From Metridium senile (Eukaryota; Cnidaria; Anthozoa; Actiniaria; Metridiidae), in NCBI GenBank assembly GCA_949775045.1, contig OX459104.1, positions 17,924,431-17,988,430 on the forward strand: 64,000 bases of DNA, in the 5' to 3' direction. The position numbers and the translations under genes are program-made. The notes beneath the pieces are model-generated. The model was not told where the DNA came from. It worked only from the letters and a program-made list of their open reading frames with translations, and searched no databases. Within the stretch, counting starts at the first letter, position 1, and each line of letters begins with the position of its first letter. This document shows, in pieces, positions 10,340 through 23,200 of the stretch.

Positions 10340-13300
10340 TAGTCCAGGAGCTTATGTAACCCCGTGGGAATTTTATGAAGAAAGCAAGCCAGTGGGTTAG
10401 TTGTGTCAAGTGGACCTTGGGGAACCCAAAAAATGTTGTTGGCAATTTTGTAAAGCGTTATGGGGGATTTTATGGGGGGTTGAAATATGACCCATGAGAA
10501 CCAGCATGGAAACGAGGCTGAAAATCTATATTTGCTCATAACATCTATATTAATCACTGAATTGAGCCTAAACTCACCAGTTATACTAAGTTAACGGCTC
10601 TGAAGCCAACAAAGTAGAGATATTGCTATAAAAGGGGTCACGTGACCATTCTAGCATGAAAACGAGACTGAAAATCTATTTTTGCTCATAACATCTATAT
10701 TAATCACTGAATTGAGCCTAAACTCACCAGTTATACTAAGTTAACGGCTCTGAAGCCAACAAAGTAGAGATATTGCTATAAAAGGGGTCACGTGACCATT
10801 CTATACACGGAAACGAGGCTGAAATCAAATAAAAAGCGCAAATGCTATCGAAATAATAATAATAATAATATATAGCTTATATAGCGCTTATTCAAGTCTG
10901 TTCTAAACGCTTAAAATAAAAATATAAAATACAAAAATGGATATGATTACAATGAAAAAGCTAATTTAAATGAAGCATTTATAGCCAAATTGGCCAATTA
11001 TACTTAATTATCAGTCTTAATGCCAATTTAGTGTTTTTTTGTATTATAGGGATCATGCTGGGAAGTATTGATCGAAACGAAGTAGAAATCTTATAGTTTA
11101 TTCACCAATTTTAATACATTTAGACTTCCAAATTGGAAATAGTATCTTGATTTTATTACTCTTGGGTCTTGCGATGAATTCAGCATGGAAGCGAGGCTAT
11201 AATGTTTTACCCATTGGAAGTTGTCATTCATATTTGTCATTCTTTTGTTTGTGTTATTAGCAACCTAGCATTGTTTTGCTATTGTCATTATTTCTACTAC
11301 TATCACCATTATTTTTCGTATTTTACTAGAATACAATCAATATTTATACAATTTATAAGAAATGGCATTCCTGTGGTAGTGTTTGATTTAACTAGGCTCG
11401 TATGGTTCCCCTCTAATTTGCGGAAATGATTTCCTTCGAGAGTTCAGATCCAGAAATCTATGCTGAGTTTGCTGCTGGAAACTGACCATGGATTGGAGCA
11501 CTTGAATCGCTCAATGAAGTAAACAGAGGATTGGTAGGAATCACCCTTAATGACATAGCCCGCACCAAGTTCTTCTTGATAGCACCTGAAGTGGCAAGCC
11601 AGAAGTATGGCTGGTGTGAAATCCAAGTGCCTCAAGCATCATCACGACAATACTCCAGCTGTCTTATCAAGAGAACACAAAAACATCCAAGTACTGATGA
11701 CGACTATTGAAGGATTTACCAATCCTTTCAAAGATGAGAGTTCAGACATCTTTAACATCATAAACAGGCAAAGTAGCCATGCCAGATGGTATCAATCAAG
11801 ACAGATATGTGCGATCAAAGTACCAAAGGACAAACACTTTTTGAAGTGTTTGTTAAAGACCGCATCCAAACAGAAAAAGTCAACATTTGGTCGAGAATGA
11901 CGAAGCGAAAACTCCTTAGATGGTAGAACAATGCACGGAAGTTGAAAGTGTCTACAAATACAGGTGTGATTGAGCTGAGAGAGGACAGGTCCTTATTTGC
12001 GCGTTTGAGATGATGGTGTGCAGAAGTCGTCCAGAGATTGACATTAAAGAAGCAGTAGGCACCTTTGAGTTTTCCGCAGTTCCCAGATCTTTATTTGCAT
12101 CAGTTGGATCAATGTTATGCTGCTCTAACAAAAGTGCACTTATGCATGGCCATCCTAGAAAAATTACCATCTACGTCATCTGAGCACAGAGCAAAGAAGA
12201 AACAGCGCCACAGCAAGATCTACTGAATCAACCTTGTTAGTCAGCATCATACATGGAATGGCAGAGCTCCAGTCTCTTGACAAGCCAAAAGCAATCAAGA
12301 ACTGTGCCTATTTAGCTGATCACTTCATTGAAAGGATTCTAGAGAAGTATGGAAGTCTGAATGAATTGCGCTTGGTGTTTGACCGATATGACATACCAAT
12401 CTCTTCAAAAGAAGCTACTGCACGCAGTGGGTGCCACAATAGACGGTGCCAGTGAGATCCGTATTCATTCTCCCGACACTGATGTCTTGGTGCTTGCTCT
12501 TCGGCGATATCCTCAATTGTGTTGCAATACTTCATCTGTCAGGCAGAGGGTGTGATTACAGATCGATAAAGCTACAACCAATGTTTCAAGCACTAGGGAC
12601 AGAGAGGATAGCTGCTCTTCCTACTTTCCATGCCATAAGTGGTGTAGACAACACAGGTTCGTTTTGCAGGTAAGGGGAAGCAATCATGCTGAAAAGCATT
12701 TCTTGCCTCAAACGAAGATGTTGTAGCTGAAATGTCAAACCTAGGCATAACTGTGGAAACGTCAGATCATGTTTTGGAGGCTATCGAGAAGTTCTTATGC
12801 CAGGTCTATCTCCAAAGCACACCACTCACTAAAGCGAAAGATCTCTGTTGGTTGTTGTTTCACAAGAGACTGCCCCCAACGCAAGGTGCACTGCGTCAAG
12901 CAATCTTACGTGCCCACTACCAGACCATGATTTGGAACAATGACATCGTTTCCAACCCATGCAGAAATACCATCTCCAGAAAACTATGGCTGGGGAAAGA
13001 AGGATATGAAGTATGGTCCCCAATAATGACGCAGCTGCCACCAGCACCATCAGCTGTCATTGAGCTAGTTAGATGTAATTGCAAGAAACAGTTCTCAACC
13101 AATCGATGCAAAGTTTCAGTGTACAGAACTCTGTGCATGCTTTGATCAGGATGAGCCATGTCAGAATGTCTACAAGCCAGTCATAGACGATGATGAAAGT
13201 GAATCAAATCGAACCGTTTAGATATGTACATAGTTATAAGGGAAAAAAAACACTAGCTTCTTCATGTAAAATAATGAAACTTAATTGTTTTCTAGATTTG

Positions 13301-14206
13301 ATAGAAATATTGATACGCAAATATGGGTCTATCTAAAAATATCAGTTTCCGAAGTTAAGAGCATTCTAGCCTTGCTTCTATGCTGAATTCATCGAATGAC
13401 CAAAGAGTTAAGTCTAAATGTATTAAAATTGCTAAATAAACTATAAGATTTCTACTTCGTTTCGATCAATACTTCCCAGCATGATCCCTATAATACAAAA
13501 AAACACTAAATTGGCATTAAGACTGATAATTAAGTATAATTGGCCAATTTGGCTATAAATGCTTCATTTAAATTAGCTTTTTCATTGTAATCATATCCAT
13601 TTTTGTATTTTATATTTTTATTTTAAGCGTTTAGAACAGACTTGAATAAGCGCTATATAAGCTATATATATTATTATTATTATTTCGATAGCATTTGCGC
13701 TTTTTATTTGATTTCAGCCTCGTTTCCGTGCTAGAATGGTCACGTGACCCCTTTATAGCAATATCTCTACTTTGTTGGCTTCAGAGCTGTTTACTTATTA
13801 TAACTGGTGATTTTAGGCTCAATTCAGTGATTAATATAGATGTTATGAGCAAATATAGATTTTCAGCCTCGTTTCCATGCTAGAATGGTCACGTGACCCC
13901 CTTTTATAGCAATATCTCTACTTTGTTGGCTTCAGAGCCGTTAACTTAGTATAACTGGTGAGTTTAGGCTCAATTCAGTGATTAATATAGATGTTATGAG
14001 CAAATATAGATTTTCAGCCTCGTTTCCATGCTGGTTCTCATGGGTCATATTTCAACCCCCCTATAAAATCCCCCGTAACGCTTTACAAAATTGCCAACAA
14101 CATTTTTTGGGTTCCCCAAGGTCCACTTGACACAACTAACCTACTGGCTTGCTTTCTTCATGAAATTCCCACGGGAGTTATTTTAGCGACATATGCTCCC
14201 GGACTA
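10340..14206. mobile_element. 3.87-kb DNA transposon with ~850-bp inverted repeats (same family as 39923-46367)
   Basis: The termini are TAGTCC.GGAGC.TATGT on the left and its complement ending GGACTA on the right. Both are flanked by TAA (10337-10339, 14207-14209), a 3-bp target duplication. The inverted arms run about 10340-11200 and 13366-14206 and each carries an internal ~134-bp duplication containing 'atggaaacgaggctgaaaat' and 'gtcacgtgacc'. The arms enclose a degenerate gene of the same protein family as the intact element at 39.9-46.4 kb. It shares with that element the TAGTC terminus, a TAA/TTA duplication and the subterminal GCATGGAAACGAGGCT motif. Confidence 0.9.
11430..13220 (+). 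pseudogene. Decayed gene for the XPG-like transposon protein
   Basis: Homologous fragments appear in order but in changing frames. They include a region corresponding to the middle of the family (11607-11900), SPDTDVLVLA (the D-x-D acidic motif) at about 12470-12505, ERIAALPTFHAISGVDNTG (family form: alpLFHAmTGCDT) at about 12602-12660, and the C-terminal block 12732-13145 with LPPTQGALRQAILRAHYQ and a tryptophan-rich tail ending in a C-x-C region. Stops and frameshifts separate them, and the Cys of GCD is changed to V (GVDN). The copy cannot encode a full protein. It looks like a different subfamily from the intact copy, since the aligned C-terminal blocks are clearly diverged. Confidence 0.85.
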
Positions 14207-14254
14207 TAAAGCATTTTACCTACCAGGAAGGTTTTAGTTGAGAGCTTTAAAGGG

Positions 14255-14510
14255 AAAGGGCTCGGTAGTGGTTTACTGGTTAGCATCTTGTTGTCATTCG
14301 GGTTGGAGCCAAGCTTGGATCATATGTGAGTTGAGTTTGTTTGATGTGTTGCTATCAACCATGTGCTGGTGTCAGAAAACAGAGACAGACCATGAGCGGC
14401 ATAATGGTTTACTGCTGGCATTTCATTGTTGTCATTCAGGTTAGAGCCAATTAAGCTTGAATCATATGCGAGTTGAGTTTGTTTGATGTATTGTTCTCTG
14501 GCTTACCACA
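14255..14510 (+). mobile_element. Two SINE fragments in tandem
   Basis: Two partial copies (about 14262-14350 and 14398-14510) share 'ggttagagccaa...cttg.atcatatg.gagttgagtttgtttgatgt'. The block 'gagtttgtttgatgtgttg' also occurs in the more complete tRNA-headed SINE at 62.8 kb, so these are probably degraded members of that family. Confidence 0.6.
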
Positions 14511-14582
14511 ATAATTTTTGATTTCCTTTTCTGATTGTAACATTGGATGTAGGAGCAACACGTCTTTTGTAAACAAAAGTGA

Positions 14583-14804
14583 ACAGGTTTCCCATTTAAA
14601 TCTATACTTTCCCATTTAAATCTGTACTCATGCAAATTGTGTTGATGTGTGCTAAACACTGTCACAGATCAACCAATCAGAGTATATTATTTCTGAAGTG
14701 AACTTCTCTGATTGGTTGATCTGTGTGCTTAGCACATATCAACACAATTTGCATATTAAGTACAGATTTAAATGGGAAAGTACAGATTTAAATGGGAACC
14801 TGTT
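14583..14804. mobile_element. MITE family B, copy 2
   Basis: The ends are ACAGGTTTCCCATTTAAATC and GATTTAAATGGGAACCTGTT. Each arm has a duplicated 'cccatttaaatctgtact' block, followed by 'tgcaaattgtgttgatgtgtgctaa' and the central 'gatcaaccaatcagag'. It is a complete copy. Confidence 0.9.
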
Positions 14805-14857
14805 AGTGATAAATATTAGGTCAGGTAGTACAAAAGGAGGCGGGATCAAATTTGCAG

Positions 14858-15345
14858 TTATGGAAAGGATAGCTTATTGTATTCCATTCTCCCATATTCA
14901 AAAGTAATATCAAGCTGGCCACGATTAATCCAATAGGTGAGAGCCAGTTGTTTCTCGTCCTCTACCAGAAGCTTCACAATGTGGTCTTCTCTCCCTTTGG
15001 CTCGCAGTTTTCGGCTTAGGTACTGTTTTACCTCTATAATACTCAATGCAGTTAGTACAGATATAAACTTTTGGAAAGAGTACATAGAGGTAAAACAGAT
15101 AACCTCAGCTTTGTTGTTCTTCTTGATGAAGCATCTAGGCTCATCGAAACTACCATCTCTGTTTTCTGACACCAGACGTCTTGCAACTTTGAACACATCA
15201 TAGGGAATACTTCTAGACATTTTGGCATGGTATGGTCTTTTAAAAGCAACCCTTCCCCCAAGACGAACACGTAACCTTTTCAACCACAGTAAAGCTTCGC
15301 TGCTGAGGATTGAACCAGCATTGAGGGTTGCAGTGGAGAGGACTT
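14858..15345 (-). CDS. Orphan 3'-terminal coding exon, product not recognised
   Basis: On the minus strand an acceptor (pyrimidine tract then TATAG, about 15346) opens a frame that runs to a stop at 14858-14860. It begins AQVLSTATLNAGSILSSEALLWLKRLRVRLG and includes 'RSIPYDVFKVARRLVSENRDG' and 'RGQLDITFEYGRMEYNKLSFP'. The composition is protein-like, with a mix of hydrophobic and charged residues and no repeats. Upstream exons would lie to the right (>15.4 kb), but none was recognised. The phrase ALLWLKR resembles a glycolipid-transfer-protein motif, but the rest does not match that fold, so I do not assign it. It could also be a relic of a transposon gene. Confidence 0.45.
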
Positions 15346-15359
15346 GAGCAGCTATACAA

Positions 15360-16600
15360 AAAGTAATGTATTAATGACAAATGACAAAAGTTTATTCAGT
15401 ACCTTAGATATATATACATAATTTACAATTTTTGTTATTAAACAGACGATAAGTTGCAGGCTACCTATAATAACCATTGCTGGCTAACCAATCTTGATAG
15501 ATAGCTTACATAAGTAATTTTATATATATTATGGTCAGTTTTTAGTTAACATAATAAGTTATTATAGAATAGAAAAAATGAGACAAAAAAAAAGATAACA
15601 TTAAATAGAAATAACATAAATAAAACGCGATCAAGTATGAATTTTGAAATATACATATATAATGTCATGTAATGTACATAATTAATGATATGTAATTATA
15701 TGATTATGATAACTAAGCTAATATAATAAAAGATTGTGTTTGATTTGTAATAAAAGATACATCAGTAAACATAAGTTCTGATCAGTTCTTAGCTTTTTTT
15801 TATTTCAAATTTTATAGAACGAATGTCGTGATGATTAAATATTTCTGCTTTCAGAGAACTAATGTCGTGATGATTAAATATTCCTGCTTTCAGAAATGGT
15901 GTACACGAAAAAATAAAGTTCAATTCATGTATATTATTTGTCAAGTACCATGTTTTCATTGGTGAGGATATCAAATTTCTGTACTAAAACATATATTCTA
16001 GAGAAAGGCCTACCTTTTGACCGCTCAGTGGACTGCAATTCACCGTGATTGCAGCTAACTGAGCACTGCTTACCCTGCGAGCAGAGTCTCCTTTGCCTTC
16101 CCCGTAAGAGAGAAAGGAAAGAGAGACTCTGCCGAAAGCCTGTCGTTTTTCATTTGAGCATGCCCGCCGGTTGCTTAGAAACTGAATAATTTCCACGCCC
16201 ACTTGCTATAAAATAACATTTCCGTTTCCGGTAACCTTCGACCTCGTACAACTTGTGGGCTAAAATAAAAACTAACGCAACGTTTAAAAAACTAACAGAC
16301 GGTGATTTACTATTTCATAATCAGTCGCTACTTTCAAGCTGAAGAAAAGTTTCAAGTTAACAAATAAGTCGCTACTAGCGTTCAAACCGTAATGAATTGC
16401 CCATCCTCGGGAACCATCAACTTGTCTCAATCTGTATTTTGGTACATTGGTGAAAACCTTCTTTATAAACAATCTTTATTCCTAGTCAAACGGAGTCGGA
16501 TAACAAGCGAACAGAGTCCGAACTTGCCAATCTATCATCACTGTCCATAGCAGTGACGTTTACCTAGTACGGATTTGAGAAGATAGAGAACAATATGCAT
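15360..16600. other. Noncoding stretch with short repeats
   Basis: A 40-bp direct duplication, 'gaactaatgtcgtgatgatt...ctgctttcag', is at about 15817-15895. A segment around 16020-16145 has 'ctgagcactgcttaccctgcgagcagagtctc' facing 'gagagactctgccg', which is MITE-like. No gene was recognised. Confidence 0.5.
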
Positions 16601-17029
16601 GGCGTAAGTAAGATTGCGTTCGAGCCGGACCGCCCGCCGTGACAATATGGCTGCTAAATAAAGTTGGCTGCTAAGTAAAATAGACGGAAATGCATGGGTT
16701 GTGCCTAGATCATACCCTTTAGAGGCTATTTCGCGAAAGACTGGAATCGAGTATTTCTATTCGGTTCGTCGGAGATACCGACGATTGTGCCGACGAAAAC
16801 CTTCGGGAAATAAAACATGGCCGTCTTTCTAGGTGAATGCGGAGGAATTCTTTTGCCAATATAATGATGTCAAATACGGATAATTTGCTTGCTGAATCAA
16901 GGTAAAACAACACACAACAAACTTAAGTTAAAGATGTGCTTCTATTTGAAATTTCTAGAGAAAGAACTAAACTAATAATACAACCGTTATATACTTAGAG
17001 GATATATAAAATTTTTACTTCATTGAACC

Positions 17030-17432
17030 GCTAAAGAGTACTATAGAGCATGTTTGTCATACCCTTTAGAGGATATAACTAATAAATTCTCTTTATTTCA
17101 CCCTCTAAAGGGTACTATGTGTGTAATACCCTTTAGAGGTTATAACTTCAGTACTGTACATTCTCTTTTATATTACTTCACCCTATCAAGGGTACTATAG
17201 AGTATGTGTGTCATACCCTTTAGGGGATATAACTTAAGTTATACATTCTTTTTATTACTTCACCCTCTAAAGGGTACTATGTGTGTCATACCCTTTAGAG
17301 GTTATATCTTACTGCATACATTCTCTTTATTACTTCACCCTATAAAGGGTATTGTGTGCCATACCCTTTAGAGGTTATATCTTACTGTATACATTCTCTT
17401 TATTACTTCACCCTCTAAAGGGTATTATGTGT
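17030..17432. repeat. ~72-bp tandem array, left arm
   Basis: Units pair 'accctctaaagggtactat' and 'gtgtgtcataccctttagag' with AT-rich linkers such as 'gttatatcttactgcatacattctctttattacttc'. Each unit contains two inverted 'accctttagagg' motifs. There are about 5-6 units. Confidence 0.9.
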
Positions 17433-18258
17433 AGAAGTAAAGGTATAAAATTTAAAAATGCCCAAGGATACATTTAAAACATCCAATTTGTTTAGTGTTA
17501 CATGCCAGTTTTTAAATTATACAGGATTTATATTACAAAAATAAATGTTTTAGTTGCACTTGTATTATTTAAAACATTTTATGATATGGCTACAATAGTA
17601 TGTGCGCTCTGATTGGCTGATTTCCGGTCTGAGATTTTCCCATCTCAGACCATTACCATGACAACGGTCCAATTTTCATATTTTCTTCAGACCGAGGAAT
17701 TAAAAACAACTTGTAAAGTAATGCAATAAATATTTTGTTAAAATTTTGCCTTGTCATACCTGCAAAGTGTTTTAGCCAGTTTGATGTGGCTAAATGTAAT
17801 TTAGGCGAGGTTAAACTAGAGGCAATTGCGTGAATCCTTGGATTCCAGTAGCTGAGTCTTATGCAAACGGTGGTCAGCGGTTGTTGTGCGTGCGAGTGTC
17901 ACCCCGAGCTGTGCAGGGGCCTGCACATGAGCATGCTGTTCAGATCTTGTTGATCCTCGCTGTGTATGCATAGTTTTGCTGCTCCCACCCTCCTCTCCCT
18001 GGTAAGTATGTTCTCTAGGTAAGTATAACTTTCCACTAACTGAGTCAGTGTGAAGGGTGTCAGGCAGTGGATGGTTACCATGGTTACTGCCTTGTCGTCA
18101 GGGACATGCAGCATGTCCTTGTGGGGCGGCATCGAGGCACCCAAACCCAACGTTATCATTGCCGATAAGTTTAATCTTTAATGTATTTTTATTCATTCAA
18201 TAATAAGCAATTCAGCGATTTCGTACATTGCTAAGAAAAAAAGGCCATACAATAAACG

Positions 18259-18397
18259 ATTTATTAACCTATCTTGCTCAGTCTGTCTGGAAAATATCAG
18301 ACCGCAGTCTTTTTTTGAGACCTTGCTGTGCTCGGTCTGTACTGTCAAGACTCGGTCTGATATTTTCTCATACAGACCTCACGCTTGGTTAATAAAA
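18259..18397. mobile_element. MITE family E, copy 1
   Basis: The arms 'ttattaacct...gtctg..tggaaaatatcagacc' and 'ggtctgatattttctcatacagac...ggttaataa' face each other. It is the same design as the copy at 59290. Confidence 0.8.
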
Positions 18398-19184
18398 CCT
18401 CTTAATATTTCTGAATTTAGAAGTACACATTCTAGAACATCTCCCATTATAATATACCCAACATGTGGAGGTGATTTCCAAACTTACCTACCAGAGGTCA
18501 TGAACACTTTGTTTGAGCTAAATGAGAGTTTGCATGTATATATTAGGAATATAAACAATTCTAAAAACATCAACACTTTTTTATTCAGACAATTGAGTCT
18601 GTGTACAAAATGAAGCAAATAATACTTGGCTTATTTTTCTAGTAATCTTCACTTGAGGCTCAACTGGTGATTGCATGAAAATTTGAAAACATTACCAGTT
18701 GTTTAATTTTAGACTATTGGAAACACATTGCATTCCTTGTCAAACATGCAAACTAATATTTAGCCAGAATAATAATCTGTGTAGATGTCTCAATAAATGT
18801 TGACACTACTGAAAAAAGTAAATACTATGAGCATAATATGCCTGAAAGCCCAATCAATGGATCAACAAATAACATGCTCTTTTGGGCAAAAGCTGCTGCC
18901 ATAAATGAGTTATGATATCCTCCAGCTCTAGAAGTCTTCTACGTACTCATTCCTTTTGTGTTCAAAGTAAAACCAATTTGATCTGTTCACATGAATTGAT
19001 GTTGCTACAATGCCTGACCCTGTCAACAAAAAATCAGATAAATATTTTGATTATAAAGATGACTGTTTCATGAATGAATTTCTATGGGATATCATTATAA
19101 AACATTATTATATCAGCTAGGATACACTTGTAAACACTACGCTCGCCTATTTGTGTAGTAGTGATTCTCTAAAGTACCCTTTAG

Positions 19185-19990
19185 TGGTTGCACTAATAAA
19201 AAGATTGTATTAATTAGTTTAATAATAATGGTATCCTCTAAAGGGTATGATACATATTGCATAGTACCCTTTAGTAGTTCAATGAAGAAATAAAGATATT
19301 ATATTAATTTATTAGTGATTATATCCTCTAAAGAATATGACACACATAGTACCCTTTATAGGGTGAAGTAATAAAGAGAATGTATGCAGTAAGATATAAC
19401 CTCTAAAGGGTATGACACACATAATACCCTTTAGAGGGTGAAGTAATAAAGAGAATGTATGCAGTAAGATATAACCTCTAAAGGGTATGACACACATAAT
19501 ACCCTTTAGAGGGTGAAGTAATAAAGAGAATGTATACAGTAAGATATAACCTCTAAAGGGTATGACACACATAATACCCTTTAGAGGGTGAAGTAATAAA
19601 GAGAATGTATACAGTAAGATATAACCTCTAAAGGGTATGGCACACAATACCCTTTATAGGGTGAAGTAATAAAGAGAATGTATGCAGTAAGATATAACCT
19701 CTAAAGGGTATGACACACATAGTACCCTTTAGAGGGTGAAGTAATAAAAAGAATGTATAACTTAAGTTATATCCCCTAAAGGGTATGACACACATACTCT
19801 ATAGTACCCTTGATAGGGTGAAGTAATATAAAAGAGAATGTACAGTACTGAAGTTATAACCTCTAAAGGGTATTACACACATAGTACCCTTTAGAGGGTG
19901 AAATAAAGAGAATTTATTAGTTATATCCTCTAAAGGGTATGACAAACATGCTCTATAGTACTCTTTAGCGGTTCAATGAAGTAAAAATTT
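19185..19990. repeat. ~72-bp tandem array, right arm
   Basis: This is the reverse complement of the 17.0-17.4 kb array, with about ten units of 'taacctctaaagggtatgac...accctttagagggtgaagtaataaagagaatgtat'. The right array has more units than the left, so unit number has changed in one arm after the palindrome formed. The minus-strand ORF across it is a repeat artefact. Confidence 0.9.
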
Positions 19991-20287
19991 TATATATCCT
20001 CTAAGTATATAACGGTTGTATTATTAGTTTAGTTCTTTCTCTAGAAATTTCAAATAGAAGCACATCTTTAACTTAAGTTTGTTGTGTGTTGTTTTACCTT
20101 GATTCAGCAAGCAAATTATCCGTATTTGACATCATTATATTGGCAAAAGAATTCCTCCGCATTCACCTAGAAAGACGGCCATGTTTTATTTCCCGAAGGT
20201 TTTCGTCGGCACAATCGTCGGTATCTCCGACGAACCGAATAGAAATACTCGATTCCAGTCTTTCGCAGCATATGGGCATATGGGCAT

Positions 20288-23200
20288 ATCCAGCTGTCCG
20301 AAAGACCTCGCGCGAAAAGGATTGTTGTTAGAAATGGAGCGGCCCTCGATCCAGTCCCTAAATTTCAGACCGCGCGGTTCATCATGTGAATTTTTTGTCC
20401 GCCATCTTGAAAATTTGACTTATTTGGTAAAATGTGGCAAAATTTCCCATTTTTGTGCCTCAAAAACCTCATCTAAGTCAATTTATTAATACACAAGAAT
20501 TGTTGGTGATTGTAAAAGAAAGAAACATGGAGAAATATAAATAAAAATTTGACTCAAACGATCGTGACTTGTCGTCGTTGTTCACTCGTAAAAATAGACT
20601 TTGTTTACATTTGATTTTGCTTGCAATGTGGCGAGAAAATATTCCAAAAAGCATGACAAAGTACTTCAAAACGCTTTTTGTGGCTTAGGTGAGTTATTCA
20701 GCGAGAAAATTGCGAATTAACAATGTGTTTAGCTTACCGCTTAATTACAAAGGAATAAATCGTTGCGCGTACGCGCCCGCGTCAATATTAATATAAACTT
20801 ACTTCGACTACTGCAGGTGACTTCTGTTTTAATTTAGTGTTTTCTTGAGAAAATTGTACAATTTATCCATTCTAATAGCCAGGTAGTTCAATTATAAAGT
20901 AATGTTGCAATGCCTAAAGTATTTAAGTGCTGCAATTGCCCAGCTGAATATATTAATGACCGTAGTTTGCGAAAACACTATGAAAAATTTCCTGATCATC
21001 GACCACAAAAGCAAGAGGTATGGTAACATTCATATGAAAATATTTTTTCCCACTTGTCAGGAAATATACTTGCTGCTATTTTACACAAAATTTTCTTTTC
21101 TCATAATTATTGTGTTTTTAAGACTGACATGATTGATTTAGGTAAATGCAAACACAAAACAAAATGAAATTTTTGAAAATTAAAAAGACAATTTTTCATT
21201 CATAACAAGCAAGTGCAAACAAAAGTATAAAAAAAACAAAAACAAAAAAAAACAAAACAAAAAACAAAGAAGAAGATTCAAATTGCAACACAAATTTATA
21301 TCAATAATATCTCTTTATTTAGATAAAACCATCAAAACAAGCAGTAGTAAACTTCCTAAATGTCCCAGCCATCAACCGGCAAAGCAGAGTTAAGGAACTT
21401 TTCAAAGCCCTGACTAGTGATGAACTAACTCATGCTCTTCCTTTGGTGGCTAAACATGTCAGTGTCTTTCAATTTGCTAAAGAAAAGAGCAGACAACCAA
21501 GTAATAATGAAATAAATTCGACCAGACTATGGCTAGAGATGGAAAATCTGATCACAAATATTAAAATGTTTCATCCTGATGTAGCCAAGCACATACAATT
21601 ACAAACATCTGTCAACACCGCACCATCAAAAGAGAAAACCTGGATTGAGACAATTACTAAACGAGTTACAAAGTTCATGGATGATATAAATGTTCCTCAA
21701 AAAGATTTGGACATTATACAAACATTAAGCAGTCAAGAATTGACAAACTTCATAACAGATTCTCCAGAAGGTCAACTTTACTTTAAACAAGTATTAATGC
21801 CTGCAGTTTACAACAAAAACAAAAACAGTTTTCAAAGGTTTTCTACAGAGCTAGTAAATAACTATGAAATAGGCCAGCAGTCATATGCACATACCCTACG
21901 TTATCACATTGGCAACAGTATTGAAAAAGTATTGGGAGTAAATATTTTTGTACCAAGAGACGAGATGGTCAATGAACAGAAAAAATCAAAAGATAATCTA
22001 AAAGAAAGTCTTGATTTAAAATTTTTTGAAAAGGATGGAAAGGTGGCAGGGTATATAAATGTCTCCAAAGCCTTAACCTGGTTCCTGTCTCATAAAGGAA
22101 CAAACAATGCTATTCCAATGCCAAATGACAAACTTTTAGTTTATGCCTATACTGATGCATTTCCATGGATGCTCTGGAGCAAATTCTTTTCTGGGGAAAC
22201 ATCAATTAGAATAAAAATTGTAGAGCCCAACAATTTGATGTCTACCATAATAACCATATGCCAATGGCTTGGACCTGATGATTATTTCCATGTAAGCACA
22301 TTTGGTAGTTTGGTCTTCAGCCAGCTCAAGGAATTGAAAGAAATAGTCCATCCAGTGTCAAACAAGAAAATTCAAGTTCTTGTGCGTGGTCTTGCTGATG
22401 AGGCAAGCAGGTGTACCAGTACTGGTCTATCATCACAGGCTGCCATGTATCCCATTACAGAGGCTCCTGAACACAAGACCCAGCTTGGAGATATGAGGAC
22501 TGTTTGTCCAGAACCCACAAGAACTGTTGAGAAAGCAGAAGAAATGTCAAATGAGTTCAGCAAATGGCTAGGTGACAAGAAACCGAATATCAACAACAGA
22601 AGAGAATTTGCAAAGTTACACTATGGATACAAAGGGAGAAAGAATGCTACTGAGATTGATTTGAAGGATTTTTACCCGGGAACTATGCACAAGTGCTTAA
22701 GAGCAACAGAGACTATAGCTAGACGAATAGGTGTAATAGCAGAAAGCATTGGTGCAAAGAATAAATGGTTTAAAGAAGTGCAAAAAGTAGCCAGAAAGGT
22801 TACTGAAACATGGGATGTGAAATTTGATCAAGTTGGTGTGTTAGCATTCTATAAGCAAGCTCCAGAACTACTTGCTAATGCTGGATTTAGAGGCATCAAA
22901 CTTGATGTACTTTCTGATTTCTGCTCAAACCTACATAGCCTGTTCCACACAGTTCTTTACACTCCATTGACAACCACTCGCTCAACTTATGATGTGAATG
23001 CACGCACTCTACTAGGTTTTAATTTCATTCTCATATTTGGAACTCTGTCTGTCACTGCTACTATAAAACATCTGGTTGCTTACATGGGTTTCTACATTGA
23101 CAAAGCTCTGCATGATGGAAAGCTGGTTGGACTGCCATTATCACTAAGAAATTTTAGTGATGGTCTCATGGAGACGAAGCACAAGGAGGGCAAACAGGGC

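Larger units (their letters stand above)
16733..20266. mobile_element. 3.5-kb long-inverted-repeat element with satellite arms
   Basis: The left end GCGAAAGACTGGAATCGAG and right end CTCGATTCCAGTCTTTCGC start arms of ~700 bp (16733-17430) and ~1.1 kb (19140-20266). The outer ~210 bp of the arms is unique sequence ('ccgacgattgtgccgacgaa', 'aaacatggccgtctttctag'); the inner part is a tandem array. The core 17460-19140 has no recognisable gene and contains a MITE. No target duplication is evident. It could be a non-autonomous foldback element. Confidence 0.8.

Noticed and set aside
19312..19647. Minus-strand ORF of 111 codons with regular repeats (FRGYILLYTFSLLLHPLKG...)
   Set aside because: The period equals that of the 72-bp satellite, whose unit happens to be open in that frame.
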